A stretch of 64,000 nt of DNA from Wurfbainia villosa (Eukaryota > Streptophyta > Magnoliopsida > Zingiberales > Zingiberaceae), in the NCBI GenBank assembly GCA_025175895.1, contig CM046000.1, positions 68,724,720-68,788,719 on the forward strand. The letters are read 5' to 3'. The notes under the pieces are model-generated. The model was given only the letters and a program-made list of their open reading frames with translations, did no database searches and was not told the origin of the DNA. The translations under genes were made by a program, and so were the position numbers. The first letter of the stretch is position 1, and each line of letters starts with the position of its first letter. Shown in pieces: positions 1 through 10,817 of the stretch.

Positions 1-590
1 TAATTTGTAGACCTAAGAAGAAACTCAACTATCCTACTAAATTCATTTCAAATTCACTTTCCATAAGTGAAATGAATTCATTTAGTAGGATCGAGTTGGT
101 GGTTTCGAAAATAATATAATCTACGTAGATTTAGGCTATGAATATGTCTTTACCTAAGGTTTTTACGAAAAGGGTTGAGTCATCTACACCTTGGTTAAAT
201 CCTTTGGACTTAAGATAAACCGAAAGTCTCTCATACCAAGCTTGAGGAGCTTGTTTAAGTCCATAGAGAGCTTTCTTTAACCTAAGAACATGGTCAGGTT
301 TATCTAGACTTTCGAAATTGGGGGGTTGACAAACATAAACCTCTTCTTTAATGTATCCATTCAAGAATGCTGACTTTACATCCATTTGAAACAACTTAAA
401 TCCTTGATGTGCAGCATATGCTAATAACATTCGAATGGACTCTAATCTAGCAACTGGGGCATAGGTCTCGTTGTAATCTAAACATTCGACTTGACTAAAC
501 CCTTTAGCGACTAATCTAGCTTTATTTCTAACTACTTCACCTTTATCATCAAGTTTATTTCTAAACACCCACCTTGTTCCAATGATTTTT
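1..590 (-). pseudogene. Reverse transcriptase remnant of element A
   Basis: Copia-type RT, which would copy the element RNA into cDNA inside the virus-like particle. The open stretch 131-568 carries the conserved blocks around ARLESIRMLLAYAA, MDVKSAFLNGYIKEEVYV and LKKALYGLKQAPQAWYERL. At 131-133 a TAA stop replaces a codon just before the catalytic motif. The catalytic box at about 116-127 then reads YVDY instead of YVDD, so one metal-binding aspartate is also lost. Reading continues to base 1 through homologous sequence with a further stop. On the upstream side it is joined to the integrase part by a one-base frameshift in an A-run near 580-585. It is clearly dead. Confidence 0.88.
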
Positions 591-2061
591 TATCTTTAGG
601 TGGTGGTACTAATTCCCATACTTCGTTCCTAGTGAATTGAGCCAGTTCTTCTTGCATTGCAATAATCCAATCGGGATCAAGAAGAGCTTGGTCAATAGTT
701 TTGGGTTCAATTTTGGAAATCAAGAAGATTTGACTAAGGTTTCTGTATGAGGATCTAGTTTGAACTCCTAGACTTGGATCACCTATCACTTGGTCGATAG
801 GATGATTCTTTTGAGTCCTAGTTTGGTTTGGGTTTGGGTCATCTACCACTTGATCAATACGATGACTCGATTGAGTCCTAGTTTGGTTTGAGTCATCTAC
901 CACTTGGTCAAAAGAATGACTTGGTTGACTCAGGTTGGGATTAATACTAGACTTGATCTCCAGATCGGAGTTGAGTCTGGTATGAATCGGTTCGCTAATT
1001 GGGGTTGCCGGGGGTTTTGTAGGTTCGTGTCCTTCATCAAATACTACATTGATAGTCTCCTCGACTCTAAGGGAGTCATGGTTATATACTCTATAAGCTC
1101 TATTTGTAGTCGAGTATTCTAGGAAGATTCCTGTCAAGGTTTTGGATGTAAATTTCCCTAGGTAATCCTTAGTGTTTAGGATATGTACCTTACACCCAAA
1201 TACCCTAAAGTACTTGATGTTAGGTATTTTATCGTGATAAATCTCGTATGAGGTCTTAAGGTGCCTCTTTACCATAAGGATCCTATTTTGGACATAGCAT
1301 GTCGTACTTATGGCTTCTGCCCAAAACCTATCGGGTAGATTATACTCGTTTAATATTGTCCTAGCGGCTTCTTGTAGGGTTCTATTTTTACGTTCTACTA
1401 GGCCATTCAGTTGTGGGGTTCTAGGGTAAGAGAACTCATGGTGGTATCCATTTAGGTTACAGAATTCTGTAAACCTGTGGTTCTCGAATTCACCACCATG
1501 ATCATTCCTAAGTCTTTTGATTTTAAGGTTTTGTTGATTTTCTATTAGTTTAAATAGATTGATTAATTGATCTAGGGTATCACTTTTGTGTTTGATGAAC
1601 CTAACCCAAGTAAATCTAGAATAGTCATCTATTATGACTAAGCAGAATTTACTTCCATTAAGTGACTTTGCTCCGTATGAATCAAATAGATCCATATGTA
1701 GGAGCTCAAGAACACTTTTGGTTCGTTCTTGATTAGTTAGTTGATGTTGTGTCCTAGATTGTTTACCTTGTTGACAAGCATTACATATTTTATTATCCAA
1801 GTTATTGAGGTTAGGCAAACCTCTGACTAAGTCACTCTGACTCATCTTGTGGAAGAGTCTTGGGTGTGAGTGACCGAGTCGTCTGTGCCACAACCATGAT
1901 TCCTCTTGCCGTGTCATAAGACACTTGGTTGAGGAGTTTGTTAGATTAATAGTGTAAATATTGTTATTTCTGGTTCCCTTAAGGATTGTTTTAGAAGTTT
2001 CATTTGTATTAATTACGCATTCATTTTCTAGAAATATGACCTTGTAGTTATTATCACACAA
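560..2061 (-). pseudogene. Integrase region of element A (pre-integrase zinc finger, DD35E core, linker)
   Basis: A 509-codon open stretch covers the HHCC pre-integrase domain (LWHRRLGH then CNACQQGK) and a complete integrase core. The triad is visible as D in HMDLF, D in RNDHGG and E in LVERKNR, with 35 residues between the last two. Integrase would insert the cDNA. The linker towards RT contains three imperfect copies of a DQVVDDP...QTRTQ-type block, where element L has one. At the end, a one-base loss in the A-run after PPPKDK shifts the frame relative to RT. The upstream boundary is an in-frame TAA just after the protease segment in the same frame, so this was one gag-pol reading frame. 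Confidence 0.88.
776..935 (-). repeat. Intragenic tandem repeat in the A integrase-RT linker
   Basis: Three imperfect units of about 55-60 bases encode the DQVVDD/DQVIGD plus QTRTQ-type block. The equivalent linker of element L (near 50240-50310) has a single unit (LEQVLGNPTLGVQTRS), so the expansion is specific to A or its subfamily. Confidence 0.75.
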
Positions 2062-2085
2062 TTGGCTTACACTAAGTAAATTATA

Positions 2086-2300
2086 TTAAAAATTTTCTAC
2101 CAATAATACATTTTGAATAATAAAGTTAGAGTTGAGCTCAATATCACCTGATCCAATGATTTTGAGCTTGCCGTTGTGTCCGGAGGCTACCGATCCTTGT
2201 TGTTTGAATCGAAGCTTCGAAAACTTGAGTTGATCCCCTGTCATGTGTCGGGAGCAACCACTATCCAACATCCATTGATCCTACATGCAAGGTAGTTGGA
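2086..2300 (-). pseudogene. Aspartic protease remnant of element A
   Basis: The segment begins with MLDSGCSRHMTGD, which has the DSG active-site signature seen in Sirevirus-like proteases, followed by the typical GNGKLKIIG-like strand region (here HNGKLKIIGSGDIEL). The protease would cut the gag-pol polyprotein. It ends at a TAA codon in the same frame as the downstream integrase segment, so only a single substitution separates them. Confidence 0.8.
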
Positions 2301-2997
2301 TCGGATATTGGATTTATTAAAGATTGGTTGAAGATTATAAACCTAAATCATCTCACCCATGTCTACATGATCAAGCATGTTAACCCTATATGTTCTTGTG
2401 AGATGACTTCCAATTTTACTTGATTTAATTTTAATGATTTGTGCACTTGTCAATCTTGCGTTAGATTCATATTTGACCTTAGGCTCATCAAGACACCTTT
2501 TCAAGATCATGGCTTCCTGGTCGTGGCGAGGCACAGAGGCCTTCTTTGATCGGAACAATGACCACTTCCTTAGACAAAGCCATTTTCAAGAAAATAGAGA
2601 CTTGACTTACCTAAGACCACTTTCTGGTCTAACTAGTCTAGGATACGACGAGTTAGCTTCAGCTAGTTCCACTCGGTCAAGTGCATCGAACTAGATATGC
2701 CTTATCTAGCCCGAATACACAAGACTTCGCTTTCCTAGCGTACTATCATCTCGTCGCATCCTGGTACTATGTTATCAAGTAGTGATGAGTTATAGTCCTA
2801 TCTAGCCATTCTAAAAAGAAAAATCAAACTAAATAAAGCACCTAAGCATGCAATTTCTAAGTTAAAATACAAACAAGTTTCGTACTAGCTCCCCCTAGAC
2901 CGTTGAATCGGTTCGGTCTCTCCACATAGTAGATTTGGTCCTTGGGAACCCAGTACTGGTTCGATCCTAAGTTTGAAATCAAGGTGGTCTTAGGGAC
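2301..2997 (-). other. Gag-protease spacer of element A, degenerate
   Basis: On the minus strand this stretch follows the gag C-terminus. A tail reading NQYWVPKDQIYYVERPNRFNG is recognisable near 2890-2970. The rest has many stops and no domain I recognise. A 71-codon open stretch at 2343-2558 shows no known motif. I read it as decayed polyprotein spacer. Confidence 0.5.
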
Positions 2998-4484
2998 CTA
3001 TGCTTGGACACATTTTTTATGTCGACTTACAATCGACATATACGACTTGTTGGTCGTATTTGAGCTAAACCCTAGTCCGACCTTGTTGTACACGGCCCTT
3101 TGTGATCCAAGTAGGAGGTCAAGTCCTTTAGATCCCAAAGTAAACCTTTCCAACATGTTCCTAAGATCTTTGACTTGACTCTTCAAGAGTGAGTTCTCAA
3201 CTTCGGGCTTTTCAACTCTAGTTGAGTCCTCCTCTCGAACTCGACTAGTCGAAGAGGTTAGGGAGACCTCGTGTGTGAGGAGTTTAACTTCCTCAACTAG
3301 GGTCTCGACCTTGGACTCAGACTTAGCTAATTTCCTAGTTAAGAACTTAATTGCACTATAAAGCATACTAATAAGGGATCGACTTACCTTGAGTGTATCT
3401 TTTGAACCAGATGTGTATTCTTGGCTTGTCTTGAATAGCACTTCGCAGTCTGACTCGTCTTCGGTTTCTGACTCGTGTTCTGGTTCTGACTCCATCTCCG
3501 ATTCCACCGGTTTAGCCATGAGGATACGATCCTCATCTTCTTCCTCGGATGCTTCTTCCCATGTAGCGTTGAGTGCCTTTTTGTATTTTGGTGCTTTGCT
3601 CTTGAGTTTTGGGCATTCGGACTTGATATGTCCAAACCTGTTGCATTCGTAACACCTAATGTTAGAACTTTTAGGCTTACCTTCGTTGGGTCGAGTGACG
3701 GTTCGCTTTCGGCTCTTGACTATCCTTCGAACTAGGTTGACTAGTTCGGCCTCCATTTTCGGGTTGACCTCCGAATCGGACTCATCCTCTTCTTCCTTCG
3801 GGGGTTGCTTGCTTGCGGTTTTCTTCCTCGAACCTGCAAAAAGTGCTATACCCTTCTCGGGTTCTGAGTTAGACATCTCATGAAGTTCGAAATCAGAAAA
3901 TAACTCATCTAACCTAAGTTTCGAAAGATCCTTGGAGACCTTGTAGGAATCGACCATGGATGTTCACAAGGTAGTCCTCGGAAAAGAGTTAAGACCATAC
4001 CTTATAAGGTCATAGTTTTCGACCTTTTGCCCGATCGCATGTAGGTTATTGACTATGTCTTGAACGCGAGTGTGAAGTTGAGTCGCCGTTTCATGTTCCT
4101 GCATTTTTAGATTATATAATTTATTAAATAAAAGATCGCGCTTACATACCTTGTCTTCATCGGTCCCTTCGTGTAGCTCCACTAGTTTTGCCCAAAGATC
4201 CTTTGCGCTGATGAAGGGGCCGACGTGATTAAGCTCCTCCTTGGATAAGCTACATTGGAGGATTTGAGTTGCCTTGGTGTCGACTTCGACTTGTCTTTTT
4301 GTCGTATTGGTCCATTGGTCATAATCCAAGGATTCACCCACTTCGTTAGTCGAAAGTGTGAATCCCCTTTGGATTATGATCCACATCTCGATTTGAGTTT
4401 TAAGAAAGCATTCCATCCGACCCTTCCAATAACAGAAGTCATCTCCATTGTAAAACGGAGGTCGGACGGTGTTAAAACCCTCGA
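2998..4484 (-). pseudogene. Gag of element A, nearly complete, one internal stop and lost start
   Basis: Gag forms the virus-like particle and binds the RNA. The N-terminal part (4416 downward, with homologous reading up to about 4484: EGFNTVRPPFYNGDDF) has the RPP.F.G.DF..WK.RM capsid signature. A TGA near 3961 interrupts it in frame just before MVDSYKVSKDL. The second part holds an acidic stretch, one CCHC zinc knuckle (CYECNRFGHIKSEC), another acidic region, a long heptad-rich stretch predicted as coiled coil, and the terminal LGSQRAVYNKVGLGF block typical of Sirevirus gag. The upstream sequence is replaced by LTR fragment S right where the initiator ATG would lie. Confidence 0.85.
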
Positions 4485-4487
4485 GAC

Positions 4488-4700
4488 GGATCTAAGGTTT
4501 CATCCCAACCGTCGGATCTAGGGTTTTATCCCAACCGTCAGATCTAGGGATTTAATTCCAACCGTCGATTCTAGGATTTCATCCTAACCATCGGATTTAG
4601 GGATTTAATCCCAACTGTTGGTTCTAGGGTTTCATCCAACCATCGGATCTAGGGATTTAATCCCAACCGTTGGTTCTAGGTTTTGTTTTACATTCTTGGA
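4488..4700 (-). repeat. 26-27 bp LTR minisatellite, about eight units
   Basis: Imperfect units of the type GATCTAGGGATTTAATCCC plus AACCGTCG follow each other. The same array occurs in other members of this LTR family, with about five units near 28250-28370, about two near 38200-38243 and about five near 58560-58690. Confidence 0.85.
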
Positions 4701-5621
4701 TCTAGACTTCATAAGGATTATATTAGGCTACAATAGGGACCATAAGGAGGAGTTGGGTCTTGGCCACCCGATGGATCGGAACCACACAAACTTGATCCAT
4801 CAATGATGTTACATTCCACTAGAGGATCATCATTGAACTACCTCACCAACCCCCATAAATCAATATGGGCTCCATATATTATTTGTACATTAATCTCCCC
4901 GTGTTTAAGATATTGAATGTCCGTCAATTAATTGATTTACTGACCATCAATTAATTAACATCTAATTCCTCGAGTAGTACCACTCAACCTTATCATCATG
5001 TTGACTAAGTCAACCAGCTGGGTTTACATGATGAACCTTATGAGCTCCTCAAGGGGACATCATCAACCTAATATATAGGACACAATTTCCTCCTATAATC
5101 AACGACACACCATGTAAATAATATTATTTCCCAACTTACCGGGCATATTGATTTAATCCATCTAAATCTCACCCACTGGTAAATCAAAGAAATAGATACT
5201 AAGTACATGTGCCCGTTATTATATCGGGATTAAGAGCATGTACAACATAATATCCGAGTGCAGATTGATCATGTAGTCAGTACTAAATTGAATCACCTCT
5301 ATGTCGGTCCTGCTCAATACACCTAAGTGTACCAGTGTAACTCTATGTTCAAGATAAAACAATACCAAGCTACACTACAACCATGCCAATGGTTTGTCCA
5401 AAACCATTTTGGTTGTGAGCCTCTACTTATATTTTACAAGGAACTGATAACATGATCTTCTGTGCCACACCAAGCACCATGTTATCTACAATGTAAAATA
5501 TTTAGACAATATGCACACATATATAATGAATATATAAAATGCAAACAATGATCATGTGATTCTTATTTCAAAATAAAATGTTCATACAAAAAGAGCTAGA
5601 CTTTCAGTATACATTCCAACA
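4488..5621 (-). repeat. LTR fragment S of the E/F copia family
   Basis: It matches the LTRs of E (27780-29280) and F (57654-59513, opposite strand): the minisatellite, the block before CTCCCCGTGTTTAAGAT, and the terminal CAGTATACATTCCAACA. Its right end (5621) is a genuine LTR terminus (TGTTGGAATG on the minus strand). The left end is truncated at the A gag start. No partner LTR or TSD is visible, so it is a broken solo LTR or the remnant of a larger insertion. Confidence 0.85.
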
Positions 5622-7285
5622 CTCATGTCATCAGGAACAATCATCGGTGGGTGGATGATGTGTTTAATGTAGAGTTTTGTAGTTGTATCACCTTACCTTT
5701 TGTTATATAACAATTACGGATCATATGTTTGTACATGGTAGTGTAGGTTATCGACGGTGTGTGGCTACGGACTTGAAGTCCTAAAATGGTCGATGGTTAG
5801 TTGTATACGACTCTCTGTTGGGTAGATAGTCTATTGTGGATGTATGTGTGGTTGTGTATTCATGTCATTTACATGCATGCTGGCGACTTGGTCTCCCTTG
5901 TGGTTGGGAGGGTCATCAGTCATTCTGCTTCCACGGTTACTCATGGTAGTAGTAACTAGTGTGAGGGTAGTTCATTTGTTGTGTTACACTCGACCACTAT
6001 TGATAGATGTAGTTGGAGTTATGTGTTGTTGTCCTGGGTCTGTGGCACTCGACCACTCATGGGTAGTGTCAGTCGGAGTGGCCAATAGTAGGGACCCGCA
6101 TTGTGTAGTTTATAGCTCTTTAGTTTATCACTACTTCTTCATACTGCCTACTCGGGCACTCGAGAGAAGTGATTGTTGTTGAGTTGGGACAGTTGTAATG
6201 TCGTGCCACCTAGGCCACACTGGGGTCGTGGTAGCAAGTGGGGTGCAGAGGCATGACCATGCATTTGCATTGCTATGTGTGGGAGAATTTGTATATATAT
6301 ATACATATACATATATTTATGCATATATATATGTGTGTGAGTGTGAGCAGCATATATAGATACAGTCTGAATATATGCTTGTTGTATTGTTGCATTTGAT
6401 TGTACATCATCTTGCATGTCATTTGCATGATCTATACTGTTGTGTGTGGGATACTAGTGTATGACTTGGACCAGATTATTGTACGCCTATGGCCAGTATT
6501 ATGATGTTGTATATGACTGACTAGGTTTGATGATGTTGTTGTTTATAGGTTAGTAGGGCAGTGTGTTTATTACATGCTTATTGTTGTTCTTTAATGTTGT
6601 ATTTATTATATGGTAGTATGTGTGTTCAGGTTATATGACTTGTATTGTTGTAGATCTTCAGGTATGTCAGTACATTATATTATGTACAGTTGATCACTTA
6701 GGTATATGCACTGATTAGTATCATACTGATAGTTTTGTTTGTTTCCTTTAAGACTGTAAACTTGTTAATCTCCCTTAGTATACCTATTCATTTCCATTTG
6801 TATACGTGTTGCTTTTCGTACTTTATATTTGTTGTTCGTGTACTATCTTTTATATTACTGCTGAGTTTTATGCTCACTACCATAGACCCTGAATTTTCTT
6901 GTCACCCAGGTAACAGGTAGAAGATTCCTTGGATGCTCAGATCTCCGCTAGCTAATCCCATCTCACCTCAAGTATTTGGACTGTAATCTTTATTGGTGTT
7001 GTATGTTTTGGATTTTTATCCTATATTGTTTCTGTTGTTGGTAATCGGTTATGTTGTTATGTATTGGATTCCGAAAATGTTTTCTTCTTTTGTCAAGTCG
7101 TATTGGTACACAACTATTTGAGTCATATATTTTATTATTTGTTGGTGTATTCCGCTGATTTTGGTTTTAGATTTCATTATGTTGTTTGGTGGTGGCCAAA
7201 AGGCTTTGTATTAATAGGGAATTGTATCACATACAGGGGAGATGTTGTCCGATTTTTGGGCTCGGCATACTCTTGGGGCATGACA
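5622..7285 (+). repeat. Gypsy-type LTR fragment Q (3' part only)
   Basis: It parallels the 3' half of the complete LTR P: the GACTCTCT...TAG repeat (one unit at about 5808-5832), the CACGCTGGCGAC-like block (5875-5935), the TATATA/CATATA microsatellite (6290-6350) and the end GGCTCGGCATACTC...GGGGCATGACA. The right end at 7285 is a true LTR terminus inserted in the H LTR. The left end is cut by S. I see no internal region or coding content. Ty3/gypsy origin (Del/Tekay-like) is inferred from LTR length and ends. Confidence 0.7.
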
Positions 7286-7298
7286 TTTTACCCGACAC

Positions 7299-7631
7299 CA
7301 GTCGACTGCTATACATAGCAGTTGACTGCTGAGTAGATGGCTCTCGACTGGTGCTCGAACGGTGTTCGACTGTCTGGTTTCTGGCCCAACAGTCGACTTC
7401 TAGGGTTTGGCAGTCGACTGCCAAGGGACGACAATCGATCGCTCAAGGTGGTTGCGAGCATAGAAGGTTTTAAAGTTGACTGATTGGCTAGATCACTCTA
7501 GTGATGGCTCGATCAGTCGACTGATAGGTTGGTCAGTCGATTGATGGAGGAGCCATTGGATGTGACGACCGCGATTCAGTCGGGTCAAAAGCTATTGAAA
7601 TCAATCGACTGATGCATGCATCAGTCGACTA
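7299..7631 (+). promoter_or_regulatory. Paired CAGTCGACTG palindrome array in the H LTR
   Basis: Decamer cores occur in four pairs: 7299 and 7319 (spacing 20), 7390 and 7411 (21), 7514 and 7534 (20), 7602 and 7622 (20); some have one substitution. The last pair forms a perfect 24-bp palindrome at 7605-7628. The array ends about 35 bp upstream of the TATA box. The closest pair is conserved in the other H LTRs (40950/40970 and 48846/48866). A binding site for a dimeric regulator is inferred. Confidence 0.75.
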
Positions 7632-7651
7632 CTTCCTGCCCAATGATAAGA

Positions 7652-7680
7652 AACCCTTCTTCTCTATAAAAAGAAGGGTT
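7652..7680 (+). promoter_or_regulatory. TATA box of the H LTR inside a 10-bp inverted repeat
   Basis: TATAAAA starts at 7665. It is flanked by the perfect inverted repeat AACCCTTCTT (7652-7661) and AAGAAGGGTT (7671-7680). The other H LTRs keep the box and a weaker repeat at about 41014 and 48908. Confidence 0.7.
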
Positions 7681-8089
7681 GGGGGCTTTTGAAAGGTAAA
7701 ATGCTTCACTCATAATCATACTCCCGAGTGCCCAACACATTTTAACACTCCCCTTCTTGTTCTTATTTTCATCTTATTGTAAGAGGGAGTGATTGTTATA
7801 AATGAGGTTTACCTCCACCTTGCTTGGTCTAAAGGAGAGACTAGTGGATTGTTGAGGGAGTGATTTGTCTTACAAATCATTCATGGACTAGCGGTAAGGG
7901 TCGTGAGCCATGTTACATCTTGGCGTTAGCTTCTGCATCTCTTTTCTCTTTGTGTTTGTCTTAATTGTTTTTGTTTTAGCATTTCCACTATGCTAATCAC
8001 TTTCGTAGATAAATATGCAACTGAATTCCATCTTCGATCATCAGGGCTATACAACCCCCCTCATAGTCGAGCCACGATCCTCCAACAAG

Positions 8090-8102
8090 TGGTATCAGAG
8101 CC
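8090..8102 (+). other. Primer-binding site of H, unit 1
   Basis: TGGTATCAGAGCC is complementary to the 3' end of initiator-Met tRNA, the usual copia primer, and starts two bases after the LTR terminus CCAACA at 8087. Confidence 0.9.
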
Positions 8103-8148
8103 AAGGTTGCTTGTCACCGGACTCACAACCACAACAAGCATAACAAAA

Positions 8149-9791
8149 ATGGTCGGCTGCAACATCCATCGGCCTAAATTCGAAGGGGACTTCGCTAGGT
8201 GGAAAAAGTGAATGGAGGTATTTTTCAAGACAAATTTTGATATCATGCTTATTATGGAAAACAGTTTCAAGTTACCTACGGAGAAGAAGGGGAGCCATTA
8301 GAGAAGTCAAGATGGACTAAGAAGCAAAGGGAGGAGCACCTTGCAAATTCCAAAGCAAAGCACCATCTATTCAATGTGCTCCCTCAACAAGAAATCAATC
8401 GGATTGGCGAGTGCTTTAGCGCCAAGGAGATGTGGGAGAAGCTAGTGGAGCTTCATGAAGGTACATTCGAAGCCAAGCTTGCAAGACGGGGCCTCCTCCG
8501 CTCTCAATTAAGCAATATCAAATTAGATAAGCAGGAAAAGGTATTTTCACTACACTCTAGATTTAAAGAGCTAATAACTGATTTATCAAGTGTAGGTGAG
8601 AAGCTTTCCAACCGGGACATGATAATGAAAGCCATGGATGCTTTCCCCCGGTCATGCAAATGGAGCTCCATGGTGTACTCCTTCTATATTTCAAAGAAAC
8701 GAGAGGTAAGTACTCTAGAAGAATTTTTCTACACATTGGAATTACATGAAACTAGACTTGAAGGCATAATTGATGAACCAAGCACAAAGTCAAGGTGAGT
8801 AGCACTTATGGCCGACAAAGGAAAGAAGAAGGAGACTCCACCCTCCTTATCGGATGAAAAATCTTCCTCCTCATCAATGAATAGTAATGAAGAGACTTAC
8901 ATGTTAAGAGAGGTGAGACGTGCTTTGAAAAATTTTAAATTTAATAAGTCTCATGATAGGAGGAGGAAGGTGATATGATACAATTGCCAAAGAGATGGAC
9001 ATATTAGGGATGAGTATCCCAAATTAAACAAAAACAAGGAAGAAAGGAAGAAGAATGACAAAAAGAAAGAAGGGAAGAAGAAAGAAGAAAGAAAGTCAAA
9101 GGAGAAGGAAAAGAAGTCAAAGCTCTGAAACCTAAAAGCAACATGGGACCATCCATCACCATCGGAAGAAGAAGAGATCATCTATCATTTTGCATTAATG
9201 GGAATGGATGATATAGCCTCCACCTCATCCGAACAAGAAGGAAGTACAAGTGAGGAGGAGAGCTCAAGTGAAGAGGGAGCTTCATCCACATTGGAATCGA
9301 AAGGAGATTGGGTAAGTGAGGTAACAAATCACCCTCCCAAAAAGTCTATTTCAATGATTACTAGTTTAACTAAGGAGTTATTTAGAGCTAAAAAGAAAAA
9401 TAAATGCATGCAAAATGAAATTAAGGATCTAGAAGAAAATTTGAAAAATTCATGTTCACATGTTAATGATTTTTCTTCTAGTACTAATGATGCATGTGTA
9501 GAAGAGAATAAGGCCTTAAGGGAAAAGGTAGATTATTTAACTAAGGCCCTAGAGAAATTCACAATTGGCTCCAATACCCTAAATATGATCATTGGGAGCC
9601 AAAGGGCTAGTTTCAACAAGAATGACCTAGGTTACAAAGGATCCAAAAATGAGATGACCTACCATTATTTAGTTGCTAGAGGATAATCTAAAGCAACAGT
9701 GGTAGCTAAGAAATGGATCCCTAAAGAGTACTTGGTGAACTCTAATGGAAAGAATATATATTGGGTTCACAAGTCCATCCTCAAGGGTTAG
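8149..9791 (+). pseudogene. Gag of H, unit 1
   Basis: The ATG at 8149 is the likely start, 47 bases after the PBS. The protein begins with PKFEGDFARWK, a UBN2-type capsid signature. A TGA at 8209 interrupts it, then a frameshift near 8280 leads into the main block (8376-8798: LPQQEINRIGECFSAKEMWEKL and on). A TGA destroys the first Cys of the zinc knuckle near 8977 and the last Cys is Tyr (YNCQRDGHIRDEY), so RNA binding is lost. A Lys/Glu-rich stretch follows, then an acidic Ser-rich part and a heptad-rich coil (9198-9686) ending in LNMIIGSQRASFNKNDLGYKG, as in Sirevirus gag. The last recognisable residues are WIPKEYLVNSNGK...SILKG with TAG at 9789. No pol follows. Confidence 0.85.
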
Positions 9792-9814
9792 AGAAACCTA
9801 GGATAGTCAACCAT

Positions 9815-9815
<1 letters not shown>

Positions 9816-9846
<31 letters not shown>

Positions 9847-10817
9847 AGCCTTATCCCACTAGGGTGGGGTCGACTATATGGATCTTTCTACACTATTGGA
9901 CTCTATCCTCTACTATATCATCATCTATATTTAAATAAATATTATCTTGTTTTATTATTGCTAACCAAGTGTTTTTTGGTCTTCCTCTTCCTCGTTTGAT
10001 GTGTATATTTGGCATTGTTTCACAACGCCTAACTGGAGCATTTATTGGCCGTCTAACTACATGTCCTTACCACCTTAAACGTGTCTCTCGGAGCTTTCCT
10101 TCAATAGATGTAACACCAACTTTTTCTCTAATGCTCTCATTTCTTATTCTGTCCATCCTCGTATATCCGCACATCCACCTTAACATCCTCATCTCTGCAA
10201 CTCTCATCTTTTGCTCATATGCTCGAGTCGTAGCCCAACATTCAGCTCCATTTAACATAGCAGGTCTAATCACCATTTTGTAGAACTTCCCTTTAAGTTT
10301 TAGAGGCACTTTACGATCACATAAAATACCCGACGCTTTTCTCCATTTCAACTATCATGCTAGTATTCTATGTAAGATATCTCTCTCAATCCCTCCATCA
10401 TCTTGCAAAAATGATCCTAAATATTTAAAGCTCTCAATTCCAGATAACTCATCATCTCCTATCTTAACACTTGTTTCATTACGTCTAATATTGCTAAATT
10501 TAAATTCCATATATCTTGTCTTTACTCTACTAACCTTAAAACCTTTCACTTCTAGTGCTTCCCACCAAGATTCTAGTTTAACATTTACTCCTTCACATGT
10601 CTCATCTACTAAAACAATATCATCTGTAAATAACATGCACCACGGTAATGTGTCTTGAATGTGTCCAGTGAGTTCGTCCATGATTAGTGTAAAAAGATAG
10701 GGACTTAAAGCTGATCCTTGATGTAACCCTATCTTTATTGGAAATGCTTCAATTAATTCACCTGAAGTCTTCACTCTGGTCGTTACTCCGCCCATGATAA
10801 GTTAATCTTGTCATAGT
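9816..10817 (-). mobile_element. Element O: 5'-truncated RTE-like LINE, 3' part
   Basis: The 3' tail is a (TTG)n repeat on the minus strand (plus-strand CAA repeat 9816-9845), next to a TTATCCCACTAGGGTGGGGTCG block that I associate with the 3' ends of plant RTE-type LINEs. Left flank TCAACCATA (9807-9815) is repeated as TTAACCATA at 39085-39093, beyond the E insertion. The uninterrupted paralogue in H unit 2 (46963-46971) shows the empty site. The element is broken at 10817 by copia E and resumes at 38996. Confidence 0.85.
9960..10795 (-). pseudogene. LINE reverse transcriptase C-terminal part
   Basis: Minus-strand open stretches 10355-10795 and 10067-10351 give consecutive parts of a non-LTR RT, which primes cDNA synthesis on nicked target DNA. 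Visible blocks are IGLHQGSALSPYLFTLIMDEL, the catalytic box as FTDDIVLVDE (FADD in most relatives), the SFKYLGSFLQDDGGIE thumb-like block, and the C-terminal NGAECWATTRAYEQKM and MRMLRWMCGYTRMDRIRN. A stop separates the two stretches near 10352. A TAA after RLRW (10067) precedes GHVVRRP and GRGRPKNTW. No endonuclease domain is present because of the 5' truncation. Confidence 0.87.

Larger units (their letters stand above)
1..4484 (-). mobile_element. Element A: decayed Sirevirus-like Ty1/copia retrotransposon, internal region
   Basis: Reading on the minus strand gives gag (from about 4484), protease, integrase and reverse transcriptase in copia order, running off the window at base 1. The gag has a zinc knuckle, a coiled coil and the C-terminal LGSQR/GLGF-type block of Sireviruses, and the RT block resembles that lineage. 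No LTR of this element is visible: the 5' side stops at 4484, where an unrelated LTR fragment (S) begins, and the 3' side lies outside the window. Several in-frame stops and at least one frameshift make it non-functional. The lineage call is from remembered family features, not from a search. Confidence 0.85.
7286..8087 (+). repeat. 5' LTR of H, unit 1 (3' part)
   Basis: It matches the distal 800 bp of the H LTRs at 40128-41435 and 48004-49331, from TTTTACCCGACACCAG to the terminal GATCCTCCAACA, followed by a PBS. The first ~500 bp are missing because Q is fused at 7285/7286. It contains the palindrome array and the TATA box described separately. Confidence 0.88.

Noticed and set aside
3389..3883. 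Serine-rich plus-strand open stretches opposite gag of A
   Set aside because: They are the reverse complement of the acidic Glu/Asp-rich gag segment and so are shadow frames.
6290..6350. TATATA/CATATA stretch as promoter
   Set aside because: It is a simple microsatellite within LTR fragment Q, with a similar one in P near 37230; no gene follows.
9816..9845. CAA microsatellite as an independent repeat
   Set aside because: It is the 3' tail of the minus-strand LINE.
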